Positions 21,061 to 37,005 of a stretch of DNA of 64,000 bases are shown here, one piece after another. The notes beneath the pieces are model-generated. The model did not search any database. It had not been told where the DNA came from and was given only the letters and a program-made list of their open reading frames with translations. Every line of letters begins with the position of its first letter. Positions within the stretch are counted from its first letter, which is position 1. The stretch is from NCBI RefSeq assembly GCF_029784155.1, contig NC_073692.1:68147888-68211887 (forward strand). The letters run 5' to 3'. The translations under genes were made by a program, and so were the position numbers. This stretch comes from Uranotaenia lowii (taxonomy: Eukaryota; Arthropoda; Insecta; Diptera; Culicidae).

Positions 21061-22400
21061 TCTATGTTTAGTAGCTTAGTATCCTCCCCCCTCTATAATG
21101 CGGCAAATTTTCAGAGTTGTTCAGTAAATAACTGACTGAATGTTTTGTACAAATTTGAGGAGCCTCTGCCTCGCAAAACAAGTGGAAAGAGGAACAAAAG
21201 TGAGTGTCTATGAAACAGATTTTCAAATAACCTCAGTAATCACCTTTTTTCCACCCGCGTTTATATTAAAAAAAAAACTAATAGTGGTAGACAATGGACA
21301 AAAAAAGCTTGAAAAAATATTTTTTTTTCAGGATTTCCAATTATTTTTTCATGTTTAAAAAATAAATTCTAGGCAACTTTATCTTTTTTAGATGGCTATA
21401 ATCATACTTATTATCACATTTTTGTCCCAATTCAGCAGATATTATGGCACTTTTAAATAAGCGAAAGTTGCGGAGGTCATGATAACGAATCCCATCGCAT
21501 TTTTATGGCCACCCCAACCTTCGTTCTGATAAGCTTTACCACACGTTTGACAAGCTGCGGTTGTTCAAATCCTCATCGACACATCTAATATCGATGATAA
21601 TCACGTTAGCGAAAGATTTACGGTATCCTACGTGACAAATCGGTGCCGCAATCGTGCCTTCTTCCGTTTGTCACCGCAATCCGGAACACAGAGAATGTCA
21701 TTTTCCTGAAAGGCTACCTATCCTCTGCCTTCTTCTATATTTTCTCCTCAGTTGTTCCTGTGCAGGTGATGATCGAGAGTGTCGACCACCCAGTCAAAAA
21801 CGCTGCCGCAACATTAGCAAAAGGATTACATCACAACCATAACAGATAGGCTTTCCACAAATGGCAAGATGAAACATGTGGATGCCACCCGGATCGGGCG
21901 GAACAAAATCAAATAGAAATCTACAACGGCAAAAAATAAAATCACCTAAATGATACTAGGGAAACGAGATGCGCAAACAGAAGATCTAGAAAGATAGAAA
22001 AAAGCGGTCCCATGGCGATTCTGCGATTTTCAGCGCTTTCGAAGCGGAAAGGAAACATAGATATCAATGTCGGAACCGAAAAAAAAATCAGAGGATCACC
22101 GCAGCACACCTTTTCTTCTCGGAGGCAAACTAAAACGTATCAGATCACACCTTTGGCGGTGCGGTTCAGCAAATTAATCTAATCTCTAAGATAAATATGT
22201 TTTCACCCTGTTACGAACCACAGATTCTGAGGAAGAAAATAAAATCTACGATTTCAGCCTAACAATTTTGATTTGGTATTTGAAGAAAAAAAACAGCCCT
22301 TTCAAGGTTTTAAATGTCAAATTCAATAAATTTACTTATACAAATTCTATATACTTTTACAACTTGTAAACGAATGTTATAAATTTTAAGTAAATTAGAC
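21061..22400. other. Non-coding DNA, partly less AT-rich
   Basis: No gene could be established. Bases 21440-22200 are richer in GC than their surroundings and unmatched elsewhere in the window. A 62-codon ORF at 21654-21842 has a hydrophobic stretch followed by Cys-containing sequence, discussed as a weak lead. A pyrimidine-rich tract ending in CAG occurs at about 21728-21749. Confidence 0.35.
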
Positions 22401-23140
22401 TTAAGGGGGGGGTAGGGTCTAACGCTTTCAAAAAATCGATTTTTTTATTTTTTTATTTTCTTATTGTAAAACATTTCAAGAATGTTGTGTCAAATTTTCA
22501 AGTCAATTGAAGCAAAACTGTAGAAATTATATGCCTTTATCTCCTCCTATCTTATACTGCAAGAAAGCAAGAGCAGAAACTTCAAACGCGTTTTTCTCGA
22601 AAGCACATTTTTAAAGTCCGTCGACATCGTCATTTGAAAACTATTTATCGGATTCTTTTAAAATTTGGAACATATTTTCTACGTATAAAATACTAGACCC
22701 CAACGTTTTTCTTTTTTGTTTTTTTTTTACTTTGGGGAGATTTTACAGGTGAAAAATGGCGAATTTTTTCGTGAAAAATCGTAGTTTTTACTTCAAACAG
22801 CCACAAAAATTTCATAAAATTTTTTTTAAGTGAAATAAAAACGTTGGGGTCCAGAAAAACATCTATTAAAAATGTTTTTCTCTGATTGTTTGACTTCAGA
22901 TGATTCTGTGCTGAGATACAGTGTCCACCGCAAATCCTGTTTTCTAAAAAGCATCCTCGAAAATGCTCCGTCACCGGCTCATTTTTCAATATTTTTCTAC
23001 GAAAAAATTATTTAATGTTCTTTTAACAATGCTTTTTATAATGCAAAAAATTCGAATACATTTGTTTGAACGATAGCTCTAGAAAAAAATCGTGAAAATG
23101 GTGTTTTTTTATACCCGTTAGACCCTACCCCCCCCCTTAA
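22401..23140 (-). mobile_element. TTAAGGGGGG inverted-repeat element, copy 1
   Basis: The element runs from TTAAGGGGGGGGTAGGGTC to its near reverse complement GACCCTACCCCCCCCCTTAA; TTAA at both ends suggests a TTAA target duplication or palindromic ends. A related copy lies at 60158-60839 in the opposite orientation. A minus-strand ORF of 98 codons (22693-22989) has a recognisable counterpart there; whether it is coding is unknown. Confidence 0.75.
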
Positions 23141-23906
23141 GATTAAAGAATAATCACTATTGATATACCTATGCCGGAATAAAAACTCCGCCATTAGAGT
23201 CCAGAAAAGCAAAAGCTGTATTCTAAAGGGTGATACGGTCAAAATTTGGTCAATATCAACTTGACGTATTTCTTTCAATTTTGCACTTAAAAATCCTGAA
23301 CACCCCTCATTTTGAAGGTGTGTGCGAAGAATGTTGCTCCTATTTTGATTTTGGAATTTACTCTTCAGTTGTCAAAATGCCGTCCAAGAAAGAAGAGCAG
23401 CGTATCAAAATTTTGATTGCGCATCGCGAAAATCCGAGCTACTCGCACGCAAAGCTGGCAAAATCGCTAAAAGTTGCCAAATCAACCGTTACAAATGTAA
23501 TTAAAGTGTTTGGGGAACGTTTGTCGACAGCCAGGAAGTCTGGATCAGGGAGAAATCGGAAACCGGAAGCCGCTGAGACGACAAAGAGAGTTGCCGGTAG
23601 TTTCAAGTGAAACCCTAACCTCTCTCTCCGAGATGCCGCAAATAAGCTGGGTGTATCATCTATAACCGTGCATCGAGCCAAGAAACGAGCCGGAATATCG
23701 ACTTACAAGAAGGTAGTGACTCCAAATCGCGATGATAAACAAAATACGACGGCCAAAGCGCGATCCCGGAGGCTGTACACGACGATGCTGACGAAGTTTG
23801 GCTGCGAGGTAATGGACGACGAAACCTACGTCAAAGCCGACTACAAGCAGTTTCCGGGACAGGAGTTTTATACGGCAAAAGGAGGGAGAAAGGTAGCAGA
23901 TATTTT

Positions 23907-24222
23907 TTTTTGTAGAGAAATGAATCCAACTTAGATGAAATTTCAGGGACTAGATAAGAGAAAATCGATGTTGAAAAACATGCGAAAAAAATTCGCCTTG
24001 TCTCCCGGTGAGACTTTAACCCACATCTTGCGCCTCTCCGGGGCCCATGTATTAACATTCTACTACAGGAGACCAACCTGGCGTATGGCGTTTTTTCAAC
24101 ATCGATTTTCTCTTATCTAGTCCCTGAAATTTCATCTAAGTTGGATTCATTTCTCTACAAAAAAAAGTTTCGCTGACTGAATGTTTGAGTCAAGACCCAT
24201 CTCTGGGTCTTGAAAAAAAAAA
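23907..24222 (-). mobile_element. tRNA-related SINE with mirrored halves, 17-bp target duplication
   Basis: AAGGTAGCAGATATTTT occurs at 23890-23906 and 24223-24239, a clear 17-bp target-site duplication. On the minus strand 24074-24001 resembles a tRNA: GTCTCCTGTAGTAG at the start, a degenerate B box (GGGTTAAAGTCTC), and an end CGGGAGAC able to pair with the start. The 68 bp at 23911-23978 are repeated inverted at 24092-24159. A/T tracts are found at both outer ends. A 10-bp-stem hairpin (TCAAGACCCA with TGGGTCTTGA) is at 24190-24213. Confidence 0.75.
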
Positions 24223-24659
24223 AAGGTAGCAGATATTTTCAAGCACATGAAACTGTCAAAGTTCGTGAAGAAATATCTGGTTTGCCAATACATCTGTACC
24301 TGAGGCTTGAAAAGCAGCATTTTCATAGCTTCCGGGACTGTCAACCAAGAAATTTACGTGAAAGAGTGTTTGAATAAACGTCTTCTGCCTATCCTGAAGA
24401 AACACAGTTGTTTCGTACTGTTTTGGCCGGATTTGGCATCTTTCTACTACGGTAAAAAGGCCATGGAGTGGTACGCCGCCAACAACGTGCAGGTGGTTCC
24501 CAAGGACAAGAACCCTCCCAACACGCCAGAGCTCCGCCCAATTGAGAAATACTGGGCTTTTGTCAGGCGGAAACTAAAGAAGACCAAAAAAAAACTGCTA
24601 AGGACGAGCAGCAGTTCAAGACAAACTGGCTTTCTGCGGCGAAGAAGGTGGACAAGGTG

Positions 24660-26465
24660 CCGACGGATTCCTTAGTATAGCTGTTGAGCTGTCCGTCATT
24701 TTAGACCACGTAATTTGTAAATATACCGACATTACACATATTAGAAACGATACCATTTTCACCGAAATTAGCGATCATTATCAAATTGTAACGACCTTTG
24801 ATCTCAAATCCGAAAAACAAAATATAACTCTCAAAAAATGTCATCAATTACTCCCAACTGAATGAGAGATTTGGAAACTTCTTAAGAGGAATTAATGTCG
24901 TAGATGATGCAGACTGCTGTATTCGTAACATAATTTCCACCTATAACTCCTTGCTCTTATCTTGTTCAAAAAAAGTGCAAAAAACTGTAAAACTTAAAGG
25001 AAATAATTGTCCGTGGATGAGTTTCGATCTTTGGACCCTTATCGGAATAAAACATAATTATCTTAAAAGAGTAAAAAAAAACATCCGGAAAATCTACATT
25101 TAAAGAAATGCTAAACCACCTTTTCAAAAAAGTAGACCTTTGCAAAAGGATTTGTAAAAGATCCTACTACGAAAATATTCTGAGTAACACGCCAGATTCT
25201 AAATTATGGAAAAATGTCAACTTAATACTCGGAAGATCACAAAACAAAACTGAAATTAACCTAAGAGCGGGTAGCCCCATTCTAGAAAACCAACATGAAG
25301 TATGTAAGACCTTTAACAATTATTTCACCAGTATCGGAAAATCTCTCGCAAACAACAAAACCGTAGACTCAAGTTTTAACACCTACAGGTATAATGACCA
25401 GATTTCTAACTCTTTGTTTTTGCGGCCCGCGTCAGTGGGTGAGGTCACTTTAGTCATTGAATCGTTGAATAACAAAAAAAGCAGTGGCCTCGACAATATT
25501 TCATCACAGGTGCTAAAACATCATAGTATACATTTCGCAAAAATTCTCTCGGAATGCTTCAACAAGATTTTAGAGACAGGAACCTACCCTGAATGTCTCA
25601 AGACAGCTAGAGTTATTTAAATCTGGAGAAACTCTCGATATAAGTAACTACCCTCCCATATCATCTTTAAGCCTTTTTAGTACGGTTTTCGAAAATCTCT
25701 TAATAACCAGAATGAACAGCTTTCTAAACGAAAATAATGTTTTCTACAATCTACAATATGGGTTTAAATCTGGAACAAGTACGCTTACAGCCATCTGCGA
25801 ATTGCTAGATTCTGTGATTGAAAAAATAGATGCCAAAAAAATCGTGGATGGACTCTTTCTAGACCTTAAGAAGGCCTTCGACACTCTTAATCATGGTATA
25901 TTACTGAAAAAATTGGAGTGTTATGGCATAAGAGGCCTAGCCAACAATCTTATACGCAGCTACTTGGCTAACAGGAAACAATTTGTCATCTTAGGTGGGG
26001 CAAAGAGCTCTTTAGAGAGGTTGGAAGTTGGTGTCCCACAAGGCAGCAATATAGGACCTTTACTGTTTTTACTATACATCAATGATCTCAGCAAATTACC
26101 GCTGCGTGGTATACCTCGTCTATTTGCTGATGATACAGCCTTATTTTATCCTGAAAACTGTCCAAATGCTGTTATAACCAACATGGAAGAAGAATCGTCG
26201 AATTTTCTTCATTGGTTAACAAAATTCAACAGCCTTCCTGAGAAATTAAAAACAGTTCCAACAGAAATATTTTTAAGACCAAACTTATGTAGTACTACAA
26301 AGATAACCTAAACCGATAATCAACCAACCACTTATTTCAGTCCTTTTTTTTAATTTTCTTAGCGACAAATTTAATTTTAATTATGTAGTTTTAGTCGTAC
26401 TCATAGTTACTCTTTATATTAATAATTCTTATAAATCTTAGTTTTTTTCATTAAATAAATAATGG
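24660..26465 (+). pseudogene. LINE (endonuclease C-terminus and RT), truncated and decayed
   Basis: It starts with the end of an endonuclease (ILDHVICKY, EISDHYQIVTTFDL). After stops comes the RT: an upstream domain in 25108-25620 (SSGLDNISSQVLK), a frameshift near 25615, then FLDLKKAFDTLNH, GVPQGSNIGPLLF and LFADDTALF in 25712-26311. The frame jumps from a NFLHW region to FNSLPEKLK, so most of the C-terminal domain is deleted. An AATAAATAA-type 3' end is at 26452-26465. It differs from the LINE at 17.2-21.1 kb. It is 5'-truncated and sits in the mariner element between two CAAGGTG copies (24653-24659, 26727-26733). Confidence 0.85.
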
Positions 26466-26726
26466 ATCTCTAAAAAGGAATATCTTCCACTGAGAATCAT
26501 TTTAACAAATATGGTTATATTCCCTCATTACATTTCCTCGCATTAAATAATCACTTTGAAAGTTCTCAGCATTATTAAAACTTTGCTCGCGTTTTCAAGT
26601 ACATAATAAGTTTTTTCTTGTTTTGCTGCCAGACATTCTGAGAACAGTTAGCGTCCATTACCAGGGGGCTCAAATCGAGCTCTTTGGTTTGGGGGAGTTT
26701 GGTGAGCCGCTAAGAGAAAAAAATAT
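26466..26726 (+). other. Unassigned tail between the LINE and the resumed mariner
   Basis: This DNA belongs neither to the mariner family (compared with the copy at 40658) nor clearly to the LINE. It contains a 22-codon open stretch starting at 26623, continuous with the resumed mariner frame. It may be extended LINE 3' UTR or DNA carried in by read-through. Confidence 0.4.
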
Positions 26727-26935
26727 CAAGGTGGCTGTTCAAAATCTGTTGGCAGGGGTTAAGCGTAAGGCCCGGAAATTCGGATTTGGAAAAGCGGAAC
26801 CCCAACTGAATATTTTTTTCTGAATTTTATACTAATTAAACTTGAATAAGAAATTTAATTTGATTTTTTAAATAAACGATTTCACCGATTTACACGCGTT
26901 TTCCCTTGACCAAATTTTGACCATATCACCCTTTA

Positions 26936-27972
26936 CTCTACTCAAAATTTGATGTTCCTTATCAAATATTGATCAGAGATAATACAAAAACTTCGAAAAC
27001 TGATCAAAGGTTCAGAATTCTGCTTCAGTTATAACAAATTAGCTAGTTGATAGAAACTCATTTCTTAACCTTAAATTTTAAGAAAAGTTTGAATTTACTA
27101 AAGAGGTTCTAAATTGTATTTCTGTTTTCATGTTTCAAATTCGGTATGCAGATTGGAATTCTTGATTTTCGATACCAATCATCATTTAACAATTGAAATG
27201 AAAAGCTGTTTTTAAATCGTTAAAATTTAATTTTGTATTTTCGAAATTCACATGTAATTTGAATATTTGAATTTTTTTTTTCCAAATTTGAAAAAAAACC
27301 TAATCAGAAACCATCTCGAGTTTTTGAACGACATTTATTTGAAATTCCCAACTTAATTCTTTAAAATTCCATTGGAAAAAAGTTAAAAATAAGTTGTTAT
27401 TCAGCATGAAAGAAAAAAAAATCCGAAAAAAACATGCCTCTGGAAAACTGCTGTAGTTCATATATTACACGTCCAAAAAAATATTTGCCTTATGCATATG
27501 AAAGCTGAAGTTGATGTCTACATCATGGAGCCATGAAAGTTTTTTTAATTGTTTTTTTTTCATGAAAGGGTCACAAAATGTTCAAAAAAGTGGTCGATAA
27601 AACCTACTTTTCATTCGATTGCCAGTAAAAACTGTTTGAGCGATGATAGAGTTTTTGGAAAAATATGACTAAAAAATTTCATTCTAATTCTAACATTTTG
27701 TTGTCTTTAGATTTTTGATGTAACGAAAATTGGATTTACTGGAATTTTTCTAAGTTGACTACTTTGCGCAATTTTTTTACAAATTGAAATTTCATCTGTT
27801 TTTGTGGTCCACCGTCAGGTTGTACCCGGATTTTCAGTGCCTTTATTATTACTTTACTTTACTTAACTTTATTTGGACCAATAAAAAGGATATACATTGG
27901 AAAGCAAATTTCATCTAAATTCTAGTGAGGTGCAAGAATTCACGCTGTGAGATTTCACAAAAATATGAAAAT
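26936..27972. other. AT-rich non-coding DNA
   Basis: No gene or structured repeat is seen. It ends at a (TATG)n tract, the tail of the next repeat. Confidence 0.4.
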
Positions 27973-28471
27973 TATGTATGTATGTATGTATGTAGATAAT
28001 CCACCATGGGTGCACGGATTCACCGCAGTTTCGCCAACGTATGCGTTAATTTGCATCCTTTAGATTTTTAGTTCGGCCAATCTTCAATGCAAATCATCAC
28101 ATACCCGACACCATGGCTTCGTGTGAACTGATATGAAATGATAATGTTTCGTGTAGGTGTATGTCTTACTTGTAGAACGAGCAAACTGTTTCGCAGCCGT
28201 ATAAAATTCATAACATATTTAGAGTTAAGAATCTACGACAGGTATTCCGCATCCGTGTAGATACCTGCCCAGCTGGTAACTTTTTGTACGTTCTTATATA
28301 ATATATTCAATCAATGAAATATTTGTATGGTAAAATAATCTTACCTTTTTACCTGTCTTACCTCTAGACACTCTCATCTTACCTGTAGCTGGAACCCACC
28401 TTGTTTAATTTCATAACCTGTTCACTTTCCGTCCGATCTAAAACAAACAATTTTTATATTATTACAAATCA
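27973..28471 (-). mobile_element. SINE-like repeat, copy 1, with (CATA)n tail
   Basis: The whole segment matches 59331-59826 in the opposite orientation with few differences by eye. Its tail on the minus strand is (CATA)n, and its 3' part (from CAGCTGGGCAGGTATC to GGTGAATCCGTGCACCCATG) is shared with the tRNA-headed SINE at 16225-16567. No clear tRNA-like head is visible in this long version; GGTGGGTTCCAGC is a possible B box relic. No coding capacity. Confidence 0.78.
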
Positions 28472-28808
28472 TCATCCCTCTATTCAATAAAACCAAAAAA
28501 AATGCTAGTAAACTATCGACTTATAATTTTAATGCGTGTTTCTGTATGTGTGTGTGTGTGTGTTTTGTACTTGGTAAGAAAACGATAGATTGTTTTCAAA
28601 TTTAAAATTTTTCGATCTTTTAATGTATGAAATGAAATCAATAACGGCACAAACAACGATGGCCATCATTCATTAACCTTCTGAACTATTTTTTTTTTCT
28701 TACCTTGTTTTATCTACCTGATCCTTTCTCTACCAAAGAGTATTCCTTCTCTCCTGCAACAGGGATAGTTCAGGGTTTTTTTTTTTTCTTTTTTTTTAAG
28801 GTTTTATG

Positions 28809-28811
<3 letters not shown>
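28472..28811. other. Non-coding interval with a short TG tract
   Basis: No gene. A short (TG)n tract is at 28545-28562 and T-rich runs at 28689-28800. Confidence 0.4.

Positions 28812-28901
<90 letters not shown>
28812..28901 (+). repeat. (TG)n microsatellite
   Basis: An uninterrupted TG dinucleotide tract of about 45 units. The Cys-Val reading frame across it is an artefact of the repeat. Confidence 0.97.
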
Positions 28902-32399
<3,498 letters not shown>

Positions 32400-32925
32400 G
32401 CAATTTTTGAAATTTTGTCGTTTTTGTAATTTTTGTCATTTTTGTAAATTTTGTAATTTTTGAAATTTTTGTAATTTTTGTAATTTTTGTAATTTTTGTA
32501 ATTTTTGTAATTTTTGTAATTTTTGTAATTTTTGTAATTTTTGTAATTTTTGTAATTTTTGTAATTTTTGTAATTTTTGTAATTTTTGTAATTTTTGTAA
32601 TTTTTGTCATTTTTGTAATTTTTGTAATTTTTGTAATTTTTGTCATTTTTGTCATTTTTGTCATTTTTGTCATTTTTGTCATTTTTGTCATTTTTGTCAT
32701 TTTTGTCATTTTTGTCATTTTTGTCATTTTTGTCATTTTTGTCATTTTTGTCATTTTTGTCATTTTTGTCATTTTTGTCATTTTTGTCATTTTTGTCATT
32801 TTTGTCATTTTTGTCATTTTTGTCATTTTTGTCATTTTTGTCATTTTTGTCATTTTTGTCATTTTTGTCATTTTTGTCATTTTTGTCATTTTTGTCATTT
32901 TTGTCATTTTTGTCATTTTTGTAAT
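32400..32925 (+). repeat. 9-bp minisatellite with two variant blocks
   Basis: A tandem array of a 9-base unit. The left part, to about 32640, is mainly TAATTTTTG, with an occasional TCATTTTTG; the right part, 32640-32920, is uniformly TCATTTTTG. Because the unit is three codons long, all frames are open (FLS repeats on plus, MTK or ITK on minus); these are not genes. Confidence 0.95.
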
Positions 32926-35884
32926 TTTTTGTTTCAATTATTGATAGTTTTGGTTTACTTTTTATATACTTCCTAAATCTTTTTCAAAGCATTCGCCGAA
33001 AACTTTGATGCTTTTGAAACTTGCCGCCATTATACAATTGCAATTACCCACTTTTCGCTACCATCTTTTGCGCATTCTATTGTGAATGAATTGTTACGCT
33101 TTTTGTAAACCGCAATAGGCTTACTCTGATAGTTCTTAGCAATCTAAAAAGGACCGCTTTTCCAAAAAGCAGGACATCTCCTCCATTCGGGGTGCTGTAT
33201 TGGCAAAAGATCTTAGTACCGAGATGCGACCAAGGCCTTTGCGGCTTTCAATATCTAACGCCCCGAAAATTTGTACCTTCGCAAAACTTTCCTTTGAGAC
33301 ATTCCGACGACGGCACAAGGACACGCATCAAGATTCAGTTTTCACTTGTTGCTTCTTTCCTCAGGTGCAAGTTCTGAGTTTGATTTCTAAAAAAAAAACT
33401 TTTTTTCTGCTGGTCCATGTGATGCAACTCAGCCAAGGAGACGGAAAGCCGCCTCCAAGTGCATATCATTCAATTTTTCGGCTATTCTTCACTCTTTTTC
33501 AGCTTTTCGCAAAGACGCCTCCTCCAACAGTGAGGATTGTCTAAGCTGTATCGATAACAGAGACAGGCGGTGTGGTTCAAAGCCGAAATGATTCGGTCAC
33601 AACCACAAAACAGGATAAAGAAAAGCCAAAACGTGGAAAAAAACTGAGCTCCATAATACTTTTGGCAAACATTCCAATAATGCCAAATATTCTTTCCTTC
33701 TAAACTCATTGTATTCGCGGCCATTGATAGCATTGTAGCAAGGTTATGCCATCAATGGCAAGGAGGATTCCTTCCGTTTGAGGTTTTCCGATTCGCAGAT
33801 TCGGTTCCTTAGAAGCCTAAAAACTGAAAAAAATCAATCTTAAAGACAATCTGAACCGGAGATGAGATTGCGAAACCGTCGCTCTCAGCCGATAAAAATC
33901 CGAAGAAAAAATTTGTTCTCGGTTTTCTAATCTCGGTCGGATCTGTGGTCCCTAATCGATTGTCTCCTTACTACCGTCTCCCTAGAATTCAAAATTTATT
34001 CGCTCCACTTGCTCGACACAATCGATCAGCAGCAGAGTGGAAACGAAACGTTTTTGTTGCGAATTTTTTTGCATTCCTACTATTTTCACTAGATTTATGT
34101 GGCGGCATTTCAGAACCTTCAACTTTTTTTGCAAAAAGGAGGGAATTATGTCTCAAAAATGAGCAACGAAGTTGTATATAACCTATGGTGTGTACGAATT
34201 AAGAAAACAAATCCTACGATTTTTTGTTGAGAGCAAAGTGATGGTAATGAAAATAACATTAATTTCATATTCAAAACAATTCAATTTCATATTCAAAACA
34301 AAAACCAACAACACCCAGCAGAAATCAGTTGTTTAAACGTCGTCAATCGGAATGAGCAGAGCTGTATCAAAATCGGGTTTAGACATAATATGACCCCCTA
34401 TAAGTTGTCTTTGCGCCTCCACCGTACAGACAGTATATGAGAGCAAAACTTGCAAACGATGTTGAGCAATCGCTAGCACAACTGACCTTTACAGAATCAG
34501 GCAGCAATCAAGTCAGTTGTACGGCAGTCTGGAATTGGACCTCATTAGAGGTTAGACCCGGGACTCTACAGACACCAACGATGTAACTCCTTAACATAGA
34601 AAGTCTGTTTTCTTTACAAATGACGATTTTCAGCATCGAACGACGCATTCTTAGTTTGTTCTTCTTCCCCTGGTCACTAAAGTTATTTTCTGAGTTGACG
34701 AAACATGCTCTTTTATGCCCCATCTAAGCGAATCGCCAATTTGTCATGTATTCCGTGAACATTTCGAGTAAAAAACGAGTGAACTCGTAAGGAAAAGTGT
34801 TTTCTAAAAATTCCCATAATTTTTCATTATTGAAAATACCTTAACTGCTTCAAAAGCTAAATTTTTAAAAACGTCATCAAAAGCCACAGAACTAAACTGT
34901 GTTGCTAATTCGCGCCGGCCGGTGTGTATTGAAAACGCGCCGTAGAGCCGAACACATCCGAAAACAGCCGAAGACCGAAAACACACCAATACTTAAAAAC
35001 TTTTTGACTGGGAATAAAAACTAAAATAAACTAAACAAAATTTAAAAAAAAACAATCAAGGTTGATTTATTTGAGCTGAATTATTCCTGAGAAGTGGTTT
35101 TACACTTTTTGTTCACTTGAAATAAAAAAAGCTGTTTAAAAAAATAATGCTATTTTCAGCATTTATATCGAGGGCTGCCATACCCATAAAAAGCATATTT
35201 TTGCAAGTTAAGAGGGATTTTTTAACTTAAAATCATAGTTTAGATTTCTCTCTACAGATGATTTTCACAGAGAGATTTTCACTCAGAGATGATTTTTACA
35301 GAGATATTTATTTATTCATTTTTCTAAGCTAAATGACACCTTATCAAAGTGTCTTGAAATAAACATCGAGAACGAGGAAAAAACTAAATTGTGAAATTTT
35401 TACGAATCAGGTACAATTTAAGGAAAACATCATACTTGCCATGTCAAATCACAGCATTAAAAACAAATTGGTAGTACCGTAATCCGGGGTAGGTTTGAAC
35501 ACTTTTTTCAAAACATTTCAATTATTTTTTCTGTTAAGGGGAATGTGGCATGTTTTATATTTTTAAAACCAGTACTGGACTCCTATGAACGTAAAACAAG
35601 GGTGCAGAAATTCATAAGACTGCTTTAAATTTGATTTAAAAATCGTTTTCGTCTCTGTTCAGAATTTGATGCTTTGGGGTGACATTGATCAGTCTCTATT
35701 CTGACGGTTTTAACGAGTTTTCTTGATCATAAAGGATTCAGAACACCTCCATAATATTTAAATGTGCTAGTTTAGCACCTTGATTTTTAACGTTGTATTT
35801 TAAAAAATATTTATAATCGAAAAAACAACAATGATGCTGCCTACATTTAGGGGCAAAACTTATTATAATAGCTATAATATAGAG
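32926..35884. other. Non-coding DNA with some unique, less AT-rich parts
   Basis: Bases 33100-34180 and 34400-34740 look unique in the window. ORFs on both strands are short and lack motifs. Bases 35470-35700 contain ATCCGGGGTAGGTTTGAACA, resembling the GGGGTAA-type ends of inverted-repeat elements, but no partner was found. Confidence 0.35.
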
Positions 35885-36331
35885 TTGCCATCCGTCCCGC
35901 AAAAGCGGGACACGTTCCCATTTATAAGAAAATGTCCCACTGTCCCGCTTTGTCCCAAAATGTCCCGCTTTTTTCTGAGAAAACTTTTGTGGTAGACCCA
36001 ACCCTCTCCAAAATAGTTGGTTCGTGCTTGATGAAAACGCTTCTCAAAAAATCTTTCTTGATCAACTCCTGTGATTTTTTCTTATCTTCTTTTATCCATC
36101 TATGATTTTGAAAATTAGAAATATTCTTTCTAAGAGAACAGGAAATTCACCGTTAAGGCCGTAAAATTAAACAGGTAACACTTTTATGAAGTTTCACTGA
36201 CTTACACTGGAAAAACCTAAATAAAGCCTCAATTTATTTTATTGGTTCTACAAATATAATATCAAAATTTGCATCAATTTTCCAAAGTTTATACAAAACA
36301 AGATTAAACTACTCGTTTAGTTCCTAGCATT

Positions 36332-37005
36332 TAAGGTTGCCAGAATATTTTCCGGACATATCCGAACCAGGCGAATCAGTTCAAGTTTATTTTAAACCCA
36401 TAATCCAGCTAAATTTGGTCAAAACCATGGAGTTATTCAATAAAAATCAAAAAGAATGCACAAGAAAATATTTATTTTTATATCAAAACACCTCAGCAGA
36501 TTTTAGACTTCCGAATAACTGTTCATGGATATTGAGAAAAAATATGATCAAAAAAATCGTTTTTGGATGCAAAAATAAAAAATTCTAATCCAGAATCCGG
36601 TAATTCCGGACAATTTTTTATCAAAACCTGGCAAAATTCGGGCATCAGATTTCCAACTTTCAAACCCAATATCCGGGCAATATTTGGTCAAAACAACGGA
36701 ATAATTTGATTGTAAACCAAAAAAAAAACAATACATTTGAAAATATTTTTTCACATCAAAACACATAAGCAGATATTAAATCCTATTTTAGGCATCCTAA
36801 AAATTGTTCGTGAATGAATTTGGATGAAACTTGTTTCCGAATTCGTTTTTGAACGCAAAAATAATATAATAACTCAATTTAAGTTTTATTAGTTTTGGAA
36901 ATAAAGTGAATAAATCTGTACAAAATCCAAGATTTTTTATACGAAATCGGGAAAACCGGGTCAGACCGAACTTTTCCTAAATTTCGTGTAAAATATCCAG
37001 GCATA
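36332..37005 (+). repeat. GTTGCCAGA/CCGG-rich repeat with diverged tandem units
   Basis: It begins AAGGTTGCCAGAATATTTTCC, like the start of 51723-51976. Two diverged units of about 265 bases follow (near 36396-36590 and 36660-36880), each with TTTGGTCAAAAC near the start, TCAAAACAC in the middle and a GCAAAAATAA stretch near the end. A third partial CCGG-rich part runs to about 37005. ORFs across it are not conserved between units. Confidence 0.6.

Larger units (their letters stand above)
23377..26823 (+). pseudogene. DD37E mariner-like transposase 2, interrupted
   Basis: It starts at the ATG at 23377 (MPSKKEEQ) with the same helix-turn-helix domain as copy 1. A TGA at 23608 ends the first frame just after VAGSFK. 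The DNA-binding half continues to the first insertion, the catalytic half resumes at 24240 with another stop (TGA near 24300), frameshifts near 24590, is cut by the LINE at 24660, and finishes at 26734-26823 with the conserved C-terminus (VKRKARKFGFGKAE). The second catalytic region reads FWPDLASFYY, with two changes from the other copies. It is not functional. Confidence 0.88.
23226..26933 (+). mobile_element. Mariner-like (DD37E) element 2, carrying two nested insertions
   Basis: AAGGGTGATACGGTCAAAAT at the left, with the inverted counterpart at the right (one change, CATATCACCCTT), is flanked by TA at 23224-23225 and 26934-26935. Without the insertions at 23907-24222 and 24660-26726 the length returns to about 1.3 kb. 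It is the same family as 19417-20687 and 40658-41848. Confidence 0.92.

Noticed and set aside
32400..32925. CRISPR-like array
   Set aside because: Units are 9 bp and contiguous with no spacers, and the genome is eukaryotic.
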